From: Camelus bactrianus | Lineage: Eukaryota; Chordata; Mammalia; Artiodactyla; Camelidae | Reading direction: 5' to 3' | Assembly (NCBI RefSeq): GCF_048773025.1 | Contig: NC_133541.1 | Span: forward strand, 113,243,912-113,307,911 | Length of the DNA stretch: 64,000 nt | Part shown: in pieces, positions 1 to 14,475 of the stretch | Position numbering within the stretch: position 1 is the first letter of the stretch | Layout: each line of letters opens with the position of its first letter | Made by a program: the position numbers and the translations under genes | The notes under the pieces: model-generated | Told to the model about the DNA's origin: nothing | The model's database searches: none | What the model saw: only the letters and a program-made list of their open reading frames with translations

Positions 1-76
1 TAATGGGGACTGAACCCAGGACCTCATGCAGGCTAAGCATGAGCTCTCCCACTGAGTTATTATTACCCTCCCCCAG
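1..76 (-). repeat. Camelid tRNA-derived SINE, cut by window edge
   Basis: Reverse complement of the Vic-1-like head (B box read as CCTGGGTTC on the minus strand), ending in the CTCCCCC that marks the 5' end of these SINEs. The tail lies outside the window. Confidence 0.85.
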
Positions 77-1739
77 AATGAGTTTCTTAAAAAGCCTTGC
101 ATTTTAAAAAATTAACAGAAAAATAGGCAAAAGATGACGATGAAAATGCAAATGCTGGATAAAGGCAGGGAAACATTCAAATTATACACTGTTAAAAGTA
201 AATTTTAAAAAGGACTTTTCATCTACCAGACTATCAAGATTTCAAACATTCCATCACTCAACAAATATTAGAAAATCTTCAGTGTGGCAGTCCCTAAATC
301 AGAATGGTCACCCCAATTTTAGAAGCAGGCTCTTAGCTATTCGGACCCTGCAGGAAGCCTTCTAGGGTGGACAGCATCCACTCACCTCGGCTCTCAAAGA
401 AGCCACCATCACAACCACCACATAACACTCTCAGGCGGTAGCCTGGTAACACCAAGACAATACTAGGAATTCTCATACACAACTTTTAGGAAAAGAAATA
501 AATATATTTATTTGGAATTTAATGTGACAGATTCAAAAATTTAAATGCTGATATTCTTTGACCCCAAAATTCTATTTCTAGAAATTTATCCTATAAAAAT
601 ATTGGTACAAGCACACAACAATGTGTGTAAGGATGTTTAATGCAGCACTGTTTGAAAAGAATAGGAAAAGCTGGAAATAATCCATAACTTCATCAATTCG
701 AGGGCTGGTTAAAATACATCCATATAATACAGCCATTAGGAAAAAAGGTGTTAAAGTGCACAGGATGGAGCGTTATAAACTCTGTGCACCATTTCATTTA
801 TTTACAATACATTTACCACAGTTGCAAAGAATTTTAATCAACTTTTTTAAACTTTCAAACATAAATTCAAACTTACAGAAAAGTTGTATGAATGGTACAA
901 AGAATATTCCATGTTCTCTACCCAGATTCTCCAAATGTTAACATTTTCCCTCATTTGCCTTATTGGTCTCTCATCTTTTTATCCCCAAGTGCTTTAATGG
1001 GTATCCCTCAAACAAGAACGTTCTCTTATAACCACACAATTACCAAAAATCATAGAATCAGCATGATCTGGTACTTCTAAATAAATTTTAACCCAGGTTT
1101 CACCCTACTCAAGCCTTTTAAGATTAAAGTCCTGTTTTGTGTTTCTCAGCACCATGTGTATTCCTCTACTTAAGCTGTCATTTCCCGAAGGCCAACTAAG
1201 TGACTGGTACCACTTGTTTATAACCCCTCTTAGTTAATCTTCATAACAATCCTATGAGTTATGCACTATTATCAGTTTCATTTAAGAGTAGAGGATTCCC
1301 AAGTCTCACCGGGGGGAAGTGTTTGCAACCAGATCGACAGGGTAGTAAATGGCACAGCAGGAATTCTGACCCTTGGTCCTCGTAACTGCGCAGTACAAGC
1401 TTTCCGAAATCAATGAACTATGAAGCGTCTATCAGTACAAAAGGGAAAGGACATATTGCAGAAATCATGTTTATTTCTCTATCACTTCTCTAGACTGAAT
1501 TTGTCAAAGACGAAGGAGGTTTTCAGTAAAACCAGCGCCAAGCATCTTTGCTGCTTACTAGACTCAAGATCGATCTTCTACTGTTTGTTCCGTTCTGCAG
1601 GATTTAATTTAAAAAAGAAAAGAAAAGAAAAAGAAACAAAGAAAGGAATTCCAGAGTCCCATCCCGAGACGTCTGACTCATCTTGTCTACTGTGAATGGG
1701 GCGTGGCATCTACCTCCTTCCCCGCCTCCCGTTAATTCA
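77..1739. other. Repeat-filled DNA, probably MED7 intron 1
   Basis: No coding signal is visible. The stretch holds a plus-strand L1M 3' UTR fragment (about 480-800), an L1M-type 3' module (about 800-1,090) and a degraded minus-strand MIR (about 1,210-1,400). If the MED7 assignment is right, this is the 5' part of its first intron on the minus strand. The short ORFs are scattered and match nothing I recognise. Confidence 0.5.
480..1090 (+). repeat. L1M-family 3' fragments
   Basis: Old L1 3' UTR sequence (480-800), followed by an L1M-type 3' module (800-1,090) related to those at 2,920, 21,640 and 63,910. It is heavily diverged and non-coding. Confidence 0.6.
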
Positions 1740-2350
1740 CCTGACTTCAGGGCTGCTCCCCGAGGAGAAAGAGCGGGGCTGCACATCCCACATGCCAAAG
1801 TCCGGAGAGGCCGAATGACTCGCCGAGGCCACACCGCTTAGCAACCCGACGGCGCGGGGCTGGAACAGAGGTCTCCCGACCTCCTGCGGGGCTCGGCTGC
1901 CCCACTCGGAGGAAGCCCCGCGCCGCCGCGCGAAGGGCACCTTCCGCCGGGCGGCCCACCTGGGGGCTCCGCGAGCGGCGAGGAGGCCGCGCTCTCTGAG
2001 GGACGCCGGGGAGGAAGGCGGGCGAGAGCACTCGACGCCAGGCCTCCCCTTATTCCCATCCCGCCCCGAGAAAGCCGCGGGGTCCGGAAGGAGAATTGCG
2101 AGCGGAACGGAGCCCTAAGCCGTCGCCGCCCACTCACCTCAGCTCAGGGGTTTTACACCGGTAGCCGCCTTCGCTGCCGCAGCCGAAATCTAACTTCCGG
2201 CCTCCACCTCCAGGAAGAAACCACTGATACTGTCCCTTGATTGGCTGAAAGAGCTGTCCTTTACCCGAGGCTCAAGTCCCGCCTCAGATTGATGGCTAGG
2301 TATTGCGCCTGCGCATATCCGCCTCTTTCTCCCCGCAGTTCGACGGTGGC
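1740..2350 (-). promoter_or_regulatory. MED7: CpG-island promoter, probably of MED7
   Basis: This is a GC-rich block dense in CpG, sharply bounded by AT-rich DNA on both sides. On the minus strand it carries, from upstream to downstream, a perfect NRF1-type palindrome (TGCGCCTGCGCA, 2304-2315), a CCAAT box (complement of ATTGG, 2240-2244) and an ETS/GABP site (CCGGAAGT, complement of 2193-2200). There is no TATA box. This is the usual make-up of a TATA-less housekeeping promoter. Human gene order, with MED7 directly beyond FAM71B and on the same strand, suggests MED7, the Mediator middle-module subunit. The identity rests on synteny only, because no MED7 protein sequence lies in the window. 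Confidence 0.65.
2138..2195 (-). other. MED7: Putative non-coding first exon of MED7 (5' UTR)
   Basis: A strong minus-strand splice donor (GAG|GTGAGT) sits at the 2138/2137 boundary, about 55 nt downstream of the ETS site in the CpG island. An exon starting near the ETS box and ending at 2138 would be a short untranslated first exon. As I recall, human MED7 has a non-coding first exon and keeps its coding sequence in a later exon, which would then lie before position 1 of this window. The transcription start is not visible and the upstream limit given here is approximate. A plus-strand transcript from the same island cannot be excluded. Confidence 0.5.
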
Positions 2351-2919
2351 CGTCGGGTTTGGAGTGGCGGAGGGTCTCTTTGTACTTTCCGTCAATAAAA
2401 GTAGCAGCTGGTAGCTGCATTCCTTTTTTTTAAAATTAAAAAAATTTTTTAACGGTTAAAATTAAGGCATCCACATGCCTTACATAAACGTTAGAAAATA
2501 CAGAGAAGCAGATGTTTAAAAAAAATGATATCAACTGTTAGCCACTGTAAAAATAACATTTAAAAAAATCAGACTGGATTTTATATGCTGGTTATGTATT
2601 TTGAAATCTGGAAATATTTATGAACATGATTGGGAATCAATAATATATTATTAGTTTGCATTACTTAGCATCCATTCACTTTTATTTTTATTTAGGAATT
2701 CAGATTCTATTCTACTTCCAGGCGAAAAATTAACAAGTTTTTTTTTTTTTCAAATCAAACTTAACGGTTTCTTTTGGAGGTTATTTTTATAAGAAGTATC
2801 ACACATTTCTAAACTTGTGAGAATCTTACAAGAGCATGTTGCACATAAAAAGATAAGGTTGTTATTCTGATGAAAGCTCTCAACTTTACCTCTTTAAAAT
2901 AAGATTCTTTGATTTCGTT

Positions 2920-3260
2920 TTTTGAAACTTACTATTGGAGAGTTCCAAACATATACAAAAGTAGAGAGAACAGTGAATTCATCACCCGACTTTAACAATT
3001 ATCTACCCATAGACATTGTTTCAGTCCAGCTTGCATTTTTAAAAGATAAGGACTCCTCTTTTTCCCCCCACATAACCACAGAACCATTGTCTCATTTAAA
3101 AATCAAATAATAAAATAATCAATTAATAATTATTTAATATCATCAAAATCAAGTCATATTTGGATACCAATTGTCTGAGGATCCAATAAAGTTCACCCCT
3201 GTGTGACTGGCTGGTGTATCTTCTAATCACCTTTTAATCTATAGGTTCCTTCCCCCATCT
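2920..3260. repeat. L1M-type 3' module
   Basis: Diverged copy of the module with words such as CATATACAAAAGTAGAGAGA and ACTTTAACAATTATC, also seen at 21,640-22,150 and at the window end. Confidence 0.55.
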
Positions 3261-3909
3261 CAATTTCCCCCTGACATCAGTTTATTTCCTGAAGAAACCT
3301 CTTCACTTTTGAGCATACCCCAATCAGGCTTTTCTCCCTTCACTGAGACTGGTGTGACCTACGCTTTGACCTCCAATGGGCATGCTTAGTCCTCATTTTA
3401 CTCTACTCTCAGCAGCATCCAGCCCATTTGATCATTTGAATTGTGCTGGGACTCAGTTCTCAGTTCTTACTAGGATGTCATCCAGGTCATAATATCCAGG
3501 TGATACCCAGGATCTGGCAACACTCTCTCCTTTGACTCAGACCTCCTTATCCAACAGAATGGCAGGTAGCTACCTTATAGAAGGTGACCAGGGTAGCCTC
3601 TGCTAGGAGATAACTTGGGCGCTAAGACATGAGTGATAAGAAGGCATCAACTGTGCAAATATCTTGGAGACAGCAGATAAAGAGCCAGAGGCTGCCATGA
3701 TCCTCCTAAGTTAGAGACAGGAAGGGAGACTATGTGCTCCGTGACTAATAAACAAAGGGAGGGTACAAGGAGATAAGGAGGCAGTAACAGGCAGGGTACA
3801 TGGTAACTAGCATCTTACTGTTTTAAGAGCTTGGAATATGATAAAGAATATAATTTTTATCATTTGATCCTAAGTGGCAGACAGAAATATTCACACTTTT
3901 TTTCCATCC

Positions 3910-5010
3910 TGTTGATTTTTTTAAGGTTAGGTTTATTGAGGTATAATTTACATACAGTAAAATTAACTTCAAGTGAACAGTTCAATTGAGTTTTGCTTAA
4001 CACATGCTGTCCTATAACCACTACCACCAGAATTAAGACATAGAATGTTTGCATCATCCCCAAGCAATTCCTTTTGTGCCTCCTTAGTATTCAGTCCCCT
4101 CCTTCACTCCCAGCCCCTGGTAACCACAGATCTGATTTCTGTTCATATGCTTCTGCCTTTTCCAAAATGTCATGTAAGTGGAATCTTGCAGTATGTAGAC
4201 TTTTGTGTCTGGCTTCTCTCACTTAGCATAAAACTGTTGAGGTCCATCAGTGTTGCTGCATGTATTAATAATCTGTTCCTTTCCACAGGGAAGTAGTATT
4301 GCATTGTGTGGATGTATCATAATTCATTTATTCATTCATCAGTTGATGGACATTTGGGTTATTCTTAATCCTATGAACATTCACATACACATGGACATAG
4401 TGTTTTCATGTCTTCTGAGTAACCACACAGGAATGGATGGCAAAGTGTTACAGCAGTTACATGTTTAACTATATAAGAAAGTGTCAGGCAGTTTTCTAAG
4501 GAGACTATCACTTTTCATTTCCACCAGCAAACTGGAAGAGTTGCAATTGCTCTCCATCCTCCTCTGCACTTGGTCTTTTCCTTTTTGAGATTCTAGTAGC
4601 TATATGGTGGTTTTAATTTGCATTTCCCTAGCATCGAGTATATTTTGTGTACTTATTTGCCATATATATGTTTTCTTTGGTGACCTGTCTGTTCAAATTT
4701 TTTGCATATTTTTTAACTGGCTTGTTTTCTTACTATTGAGTTTTAAGAGCACACACCACACACACACACACACAGGATGAAAGTTCCTTGTCAGATATGT
4801 GTTTTGTTATTTGTATTTATTTTCTCCCAATCTGTGGCTCATCTTTTCATTTTCTTAACAGTGTCTTTCAAAGAGCAGAAGTTTTTAGTTTCGATGAAGT
4901 CCTATTTATCAATTGTTTTATTTTATGGCTCATACTTTTTGTGTCCTATCCAATAAATCTTTGCCTAATGCAAGGTCATAAAGATTTTCTGCCCAGCATG
5001 TAGGAGTCCA
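3910..5010 (-). repeat. L1M-family 3' region
   Basis: About 1.1 kb of diverged, minus-strand mammalian L1 3' sequence, with typical words such as TTTATTGAGGTATAATTTACA and CTGTTGAGGTCCATCAGTGT. A (CA)n run interrupts it at about 4,750-4,775. Confidence 0.75.
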
Positions 5011-5444
5011 AATGTTCCAGCACATTTAATCTATTGATTTTGTGGGTCTCACTCCATTTGTCATTGGTAGACAGGTTCATAAATAATAATCTCTGAACTC
5101 TTATTAGTCAGTTACACTGTGTCTCTGCTTATTAATAAGCCCAGACAGAAAAAAAAGGAAGCAAATCAGATTGTCCATCTCCAGCTCCTGCTCTCTCCTG
5201 TCGTATGATGTTTATGAGCTCATATATATTGTTAAAACAAAGCGCTTTGGGTGAGAGTCATCGCAAATGCGTCATTCTCTGCAGTCTGCTATTTGGTTTC
5301 CACTCCCAATCATCACTTTCGCTGATGCTGTTGTTTCATGGTGCTAATGACCTTATCACTAAACAATCTCAACAACCCACTCGTGTGGGCTACAGATTGG
5401 TCAGGAGGATGTCCAGTTTGCTTGGCTTGCTACACCGCTCTGTA

Positions 5445-5460
5445 GCAGCAGGGGGCAGCA
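5445..5460 (+). promoter_or_regulatory. CTCF-like motif
   Basis: GCAGCAGGGGGCAGCA matches the CTCF core CCASYAGRKGGC at 11 of 12 positions (5445-5456). It lies in largely unrepetitive DNA between the MED7 promoter and GARIN3, a plausible place for a boundary between a housekeeping and a testis gene. Occupancy is inference. Confidence 0.4.
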
Positions 5461-6311
5461 GTAACCCTGAGTTTACAGTCGTTTTGTAACAGATTCGTGT
5501 CCCACATACGAGGTCCCCGTGAGAAACGATGTCAGTTATCTCCTGCAGGCTGAAGAACTTTAAAAGGATTTAGCATCCTACAGAAAGGCAGGTAAGCCCT
5601 TTTAAATTATCTGCTGTACCTGTTACTGTGATTAAAGTCTATATTTACTTTGTTACGTGGAATGTCATCAAAGAAAAGGTAGCTGGGCATTATCGTACTT
5701 GTTTTTGAATCATCACAAAATCCATTTTATTGGTTGCTTGATTTATTTTCCACACACTCCCAAAAGGATCTGGGTTGTATCCAACCCTTTTAAAGTCCAT
5801 CTCCAATGTGACATTCTCCGGAAAGTTTCTTCAAGTTCACCCAAATAAAAATGACCTCTACACCCACTCGTAGCCTCTGCTTTACACTTACAGCACTTCT
5901 GTACTTTAAGTTGTCATTATGCACCTGCTTTATTTCTGTGGCTACAGCTAAGTTCCTAACTTATCTGGGCATCAGCTCTGACAGCTCCCAGCACGGCCTC
6001 ACACACAGCCAGTGCTGAATATATTTTTGTTGAAAGATGAGTATTGAACAAAAGCAAAAGAAAGAAGGAAAACGCCCTTTCCTGCATGGCAAGTGTGCAC
6101 ACATACGCGCTGCCTGCTTTGGGTATCACTTCACATTGGGGCTGGGACCAAGGTAAGGTACGTGAGGCAATTGTCTCACATGCAAAATTAAGGAGGAGGA
6201 GGAAGAACTCAGTAATCAAGATAAATAATATTTTTATGCAATAGTTTAAAGGCAACAATTAAGGCAAAAAAAAAATCCATGAGGGACAAAACATTACAAT
6301 TAGAAATAAAG

Positions 6312-6466
6312 TTGGGGGAGGGTATAGTTCAAGTGGTAGAGCACACGTTTAGCATGCATGAGGTCCTGGGTTCAATCCCCAGTACTTCCTCTAAACATAA
6401 ATAAATAAATAAAACTAATTACCACCACCACCACCCCCCCCCCAAAAAAAAGAAAGAAAAAAACAC
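6312..6466 (+). repeat. Camelid tRNA-derived SINE, full length, with target duplications
   Basis: The head GGGGGAGGGTATAGTTCAAG begins the copy; the B box GGTTCAATCCC is intact, and an AAATA-rich then ACC-repeat and A-rich tail follows. It is flanked by the 8-bp direct repeat AAATAAAG at 6304-6311 and 6467-6474, showing LINE-driven insertion. The head resembles a tRNA but lacks full cloverleaf pairing. Confidence 0.92.
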
Positions 6467-9400
6467 AAATAAAGCCAGGATCTGCAGTTCACGTATGCTA
6501 TTTAAAGAGAAGAGGCCCTTCCAGGGAGCTTTGTCATTCAAAGACTGAGATTATTTTCCTGAACACATGGAGGGAGGGGCGATATACTCTTAGACAGGTT
6601 TTTAAGAGTTTAATGATGCATTCATTTTCTAATGCATTTGTTCATTCATCCATTTTTTATTGCTCATCTGCTAAATGCCAGCTACTGTCCTAAGGGCTGC
6701 AGTAACAGTGGTCCAACCCATTGCAAGCCCAGATGCTGCTTCTCTGCGTTTATCTCAGAAAGCCTTGACCCACTTGGTTCCACCTGCTTCACTTCATCCA
6801 GAATGAACCTATCTTAGAACCTGGGGCCTCCAGAGGACAAGAGGCAGATCCCATGTGTTCCGATCCCTACGGGCTCACACGCTGCCTGCAGACTCCAGTC
6901 TTTGTGACGCGCACAGGATTTGGCTGTCTTCCTTCTGCATCTGCTTTCCCTTGTCTCCTTGTTATCTTCCTCCAGCTCTGACAGTTGAGTCCCAATTTTG
7001 TCCTCCAGCATGTGTTAACCTGCGCTGAGGAACCCTTCAATTCAGTCCGAGTGGAGCACAGTGGGGAAAGCTCTGGCCTGAGAGTCAAGAGACCAGAGTT
7101 TAGTGTGATGGGTAACCTTGGGCAAGCCGTGTCTTGTCTGAGTGAAACGAGAATCTCAGGCAAAATCAGTAGCCTCTAAGTCACCGAAGCGCTTTCCAGG
7201 TGCCCACTGAGGCCAAGGGGAGCCGATCTGATGGGGCTTTAGGCTGCGCAGCCTGTCCCAACTTTCATCCAGATCACTTCCACCTTCATCTCTTTGCTTG
7301 TTGGGTTATATTTAAGATTTATTTCATATAGAACATTTTTTAAAGGTCAAACTGTATCAAAAGTTTGGAAGCCACTGAATCATATGGTCTCGTAAGTTTC
7401 CTTAAGCTTTGACATTGATCACGGCAATCAATGGGATATTTTCCCTCTTTTTCACACCCACATGTTCTAAAATGTCTAAAATAGACCCAATTTTGCAATA
7501 AGGAAATGTACTTCATTTCCAAATATGTTTAAATTCAAAACCATACACAGTACATAATAGCCTTCCTGGCTATCACCAACTCTTTTCACAGGGTTGGTGG
7601 AGTCAGGACGGGGAACCACAGGACATGGCACTAACGCAGTATCACAGGCTGTGTTTCCCAATAAGCAGATTTTGAGCTAGAGTTTTGTGACAAGGATGCT
7701 CTTAGGACCAGCACCTCTGGAAGGGAAGGGACAGAAGCAGGAGGGCACAGAGGGAGAAGTTGAGCCGCGATGCAGACCCCACAGGGAGCTCTTGAACTAC
7801 AGTGACCCTTTAGAGTGGGTCTGTGTTGGGCTACAACGTGGTCACACGCCACATCAGTCAGTTCTCCCTGTGCACCCTGGGAGGAGTAATGAAGCGGGTG
7901 AGGCGCCGAGGCAATTTCTAAACTCACTGCCAGCTGCAGGCCGTCTGTGGGCATCACTCCCAGCAGCTGAGGCCACAAGTCCCCCATTGAAGGAATGTCC
8001 ACCCCATATGGATATTTCCAGTAGAAAGGTGTCTTCCAAAACATCCCCTCCAATCTCCTCATTTTATAGATTCTCCGGCGAAAGACAGGAAGTGACATAC
8101 AGTCACATATTAAGAATGCCTTAGCCAAATACTTATTTTCACAGAAACCACAGTGCCCTCCACAAGGTGCACATTTGGTCAAGCCGTTTCCCCTACTGAA
8201 GACATCTTAGTGGCTTTCCATCACTCTGAAGTCAGAAGTCAAAATCCCTCATGTGAACCTCAAAGCCTTTCCCGGCGCAGCCCCGGCTGTGTTCCCCAGC
8301 ATCGCTCGTGTCAGGCTCACCCTGCCAGGCACGACACTGCCTTCGGTATTTTGAGGCATCTTTCTTTTGTCTGAAAGACTCCACTTGATCGTAACAATTC
8401 GGTGAATGACTTTCCTTTGCTATAGGCAAAAAAAAAAAAATCTCTTTCTCATCTTTTGTGTGTACGTGTGAAGTTCGGGGTGCTGGTGAGTTAGTAATCA
8501 ACCATCCACTGCCTCATTGCACTTGCAGCAGCAGAATTGCTACCATGGTGATGAATACTGTGTCCAAAATATTGGCCTTTATCTGATAAGGGGTATTGAC
8601 TTGATGCCCTAATTGATATCTCCCTCTGGAGGAAGATGCTGTGGCTCTGAAATACGTAGGTATCTCTGCATGTGTCTCTTGATGAACTGTCAAGATAGAA
8701 AAGGAAATGCAGAGAAAGTGCCAGGCGGGGCACGCTGTGGTGGGCAAGTCCCCACCTCCACTTTATTTTGGTGGCATTTGTGTAAATCGTGGGTCTGCTC
8801 AGCTAACACCCTGCATAGTGGACAAACTAGGTTTGAGTTAAAGCAGCCCTGTAGGGTGTGGGAGTGGGAAAGTATAAAATAAAACAAGAAGGACAAAGGT
8901 AAAGTCAAGGTCTCCAGAATCACGAGATGAAGCCGTTGGTAGCTAAAATGACTCAGCCTCTGGCAAAGTGTAAACGTGGGGCTCTGAGTCAAAGGCATTG
9001 GAAAGAGTTTCCCTTCATCTCTCTCCTCTACACCATAATCTCTCACATTTCCAGTAGGCGTCCCCCAAACCGCTCTCAGGTCTTAGAGAACATGCCCCTT
9101 GCTCTCCTTCTCCTTGGACCCACTTCTTCAAGAGTCAACTCCAAGGACACGTTGATCCTCAGAATCTATTGGTCTTCGTGTATCGGAAACCCCAAGGGGG
9201 AATTTTCCAGCCGCCCACCAGAGCAACTGAGAAGGGCTTCCCCTCATGCTCCCAAGCCACCACTCCTCCCAGAGCACACACCTTGTTTCTCACCTCCTCC
9301 ACCTCTACCACATACATTTGCTCTGCAAAGAAAGTCCCTAAGTTTTACTGGAAACCCAACTTCCGTCCTGGTAGACACTGTTGTCACAGAGGAGAATGAA

Positions 9401-9559
9401 CAAAGAATTGCAAGACGAGGTGGTCGACTCCCAGACTCATACAAACGCTTCGTTCTCCAAATCATTTTTCTCAAATCCAACTTTGATTATTTGTTCTTAA
9501 CAATTTAATGGTTTTCATAGACTCGTGAAGTTTATTTACAAATTTCTTTAAATTGGAAA

Positions 9560-10720
9560 GACAATATTTCTTTTTTTTATAATGCACATTTAAAAATATA
9601 TCTCGTTTCTAGTGGAGTATGATTTTTATTTTTAGAATCACTTTCCACATGCGTGCATAATGTACATAGTTCATTAGTACACAGCATTTGGGTTTCTTCT
9701 GTTATTTCCTAATGATATATCTAAACCTTTTCCATGTTCCTGGATACTGAGTATTTATGTCACTTAGAATTTTTTTTATACTTGTTGAAAGATCTCTTTC
9801 AGACTTAGGTATTTTGCCATCTATCTCTTTTGTGCTTATATTAAAAGGAAAGCATAAGTGAAATAAGTTCATTAAGGTATTTCTAAGGCAGTGACTGGCC
9901 TGGCTGACAGCAATTTAAAAACCATCCTGATGTTAGAGATGTTAAGAAAAAATACATACCATAACAAATTCCCATGGAATTTGCTTAATAGAACAATCCC
10001 CATCCTGTTGAAGCTTTTCATGATGTACCTCCCAGCTCCCATTGCCTCCTCTTCACCCTGCAGATATCCACTACCGTGGATCTTGTGTTTACCGTATCCT
10101 TGTTTTTCTCTGCACTTTTGGCAAATGTGTGCCCCCCACACATATCATTTGATCTTGTTTCTGAACCTTTCTACCAGTGAAACTGTAGCATATGTTATTT
10201 TTCTGACTTGCTTTTATTATTCAACATGAAGTGAGACACATCCATGCTAACATGGATGTACAGCTGCATCCGTCTTCACTGCTGTCCAACGTGCACCGTA
10301 GGTGTAGATTTCTCATTTCTCCTGTTTGATGAACATTTCCAGGGTTTTGCTATTGCAAACTGTTTTACTATAAACCCTCTCTCAGTTGTCTCCCAGTAAG
10401 TGCATGTTGAGAGTTTCTCCAGAGTATATACCCAGGAGGAAGGAGAATTGTCAAGATTAGATCTGGGTGGGCAAACCTTTTCTGTAAAGTGCCAGAAAGT
10501 AAATGTTGTAGACTTTGCAGGCCATGTGATCTCTGACACAACTATACAAATCTGTCATTTTAACGCGAAAGCAGCCTTAGACAATCTATAAGTGAATGGC
10601 TGTAGCTATGCCTCAATAAAACTTTATTTATAAAACCAAGCAGTGGGCAAGATTTGGCCCTCAGGTTGCCAATTCCTGACCTAGATGACAAACGTCGCTA
10701 TTCTGATGGTTTACAAATGC
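9560..10720 (-). repeat. Old L1M region interrupted by a hAT element
   Basis: Diverged, minus-strand L1 3' sequence resumes after a hAT copy at 10,463-10,680, so the hAT insertion is the younger event. Confidence 0.6.
10463..10680. mobile_element. hAT-Charlie-type short nonautonomous element
   Basis: About 218 bp with the common mammalian ends (GGGCAAACCTTTTCTGTAAA at one side, TTTGGCCC followed by GGTTGCC at the other) and the internal CAATAAAACTTTATTTATAA. It is flanked by imperfect 8-bp repeats (GATTAGAT and ACCTAGAT). The exact subfamily is uncertain. Confidence 0.75.
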
Positions 10721-11127
10721 TGCTCCCCTCACCCCCTCGTTTCCTCCCCTGATTATTCTCAGTGGAAACGTGAGGCCTGTCTTCACTTAGTCTATGGACT
10801 GGACTGAATGTCCATGCCCAGGGACCTGCAGGGAGAAGAGGAAGGGCATGGGGACATGGTGGTGGTGATGCTTCCCAGCCTGCAGGCGGTGACTTGGAGC
10901 CAAAGTCGTGGGGAAACCAACGGCAGAAAGGGGTTGAGGCAAGGCAGAGGGAACTAATACGGCTCTGCTGGGAATGGGTGGGAGGTGGGGTTCTGCTTGG
11001 CTGGAGGCTGGGGTCTCAGGCTGCAGCATAGCTCACATCACAGAAGCCACTGTGACGTCACTACCAGGTGAGGGGACACAGACACTCAAACAAAAGACAG
11101 CATTCCTTTTGGTGGTGGACAGTTTCC

Positions 11128-11133
11128 TTTATT
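11128..11133 (-). terminator. GARIN3: GARIN3 polyadenylation signal (AATAAA)
   Basis: A canonical AATAAA on the minus strand (TTTATT on the plus strand) lies about 80 nt downstream of the stop codon. It gives a short 3' UTR ending near 11,105-11,115. No competing signal lies between the stop and this hexamer. Confidence 0.8.
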
Positions 11134-11211
11134 AAAGAATGCTGGAATTGACTCTCGGGGGCCCCTGCCCTGAGGCCAGGTCTCCAGGCGGCTTCCTGCC
11201 CTACCTCCTGT

Positions 11212-13965
<2,754 letters not shown>

Positions 13966-14475
13966 TCACTTGGCACTACCACATTTATCCTCCACTGTCC
14001 TTTGTGAGCTGTCACCATCACATATCCCTTTGTCCAGCCCCCAAGCAGTCATCCCTTCGGGGCAGGGTCACCAGCCTCCCCCTCCAAACAAACCACCATT
14101 TCTATAAGGCTGACCCTGCCAGGCTGTTGGTGTGGCTAAGCTGGATAGTTGGGACTCACAACTTAGAAAACCATTCTGCCTTTGTAAATATCTGGGTTGT
14201 TTCCAGTTTTGCTGTGTTGTTATCAGTCTCTCTGCAGTGATTATCTCCCTGCAAATATACTTTTGCTTCTGCTAAATGACGTCCTGGGGAGAAAATCCTG
14301 GAAGTGGACTGAGTGCTTGCTAAGGGCAGGGACCTCGTTCTCTGTGTCCCCAGTGGTGTAGCACAGTGCTGGCTGGAACTTAGAAGAAGTGCCACCTGTC
14401 AGAACCAGAGTCCCATTTGTACAGTGGTTTCCAATATATGGAGAGTTTTCTCACCCATTTTTGCATTTCAAGGAG

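Larger units (their letters stand above)
2351..11100. other. Intergenic region between MED7 and GARIN3
   Basis: About 8.7 kb with no recognisable gene. It is filled with L1M fragments (2,920-3,260; 3,910-5,010; 9,560-10,720), one camelid SINE (6,312-6,466), MIR and L2 pieces (6,630-6,700; 7,055-7,170; 8,185-8,370) and a hAT element (10,463-10,680). The segment 5,100-5,900 looks largely unique and contains a CTCF-like site. The longest ORFs, at 7,631-8,182 and 8,927-9,508, show no family features and are treated as chance. Confidence 0.7.

Noticed and set aside
6312-6400. Possible tRNA gene
   Set aside because: The A- and B-box-like words belong to a camelid SINE head; no complete cloverleaf is formed and the copy has a SINE tail and target duplications. 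The same applies to the copies near 12,540, 20,820 and 36,680.
6421-6466. Short ACC and A-rich repeats as a CRISPR-like or tandem array
   Set aside because: They are simply the tail of the SINE; there are no spacers, and this is a mammalian genome.
7631-8182. 183-codon minus-strand ORF between MED7 and GARIN3
   Set aside because: Its first codon is TTG rather than ATG, it overlaps MIR/L2-like sequence, and the product has no recognisable domain.
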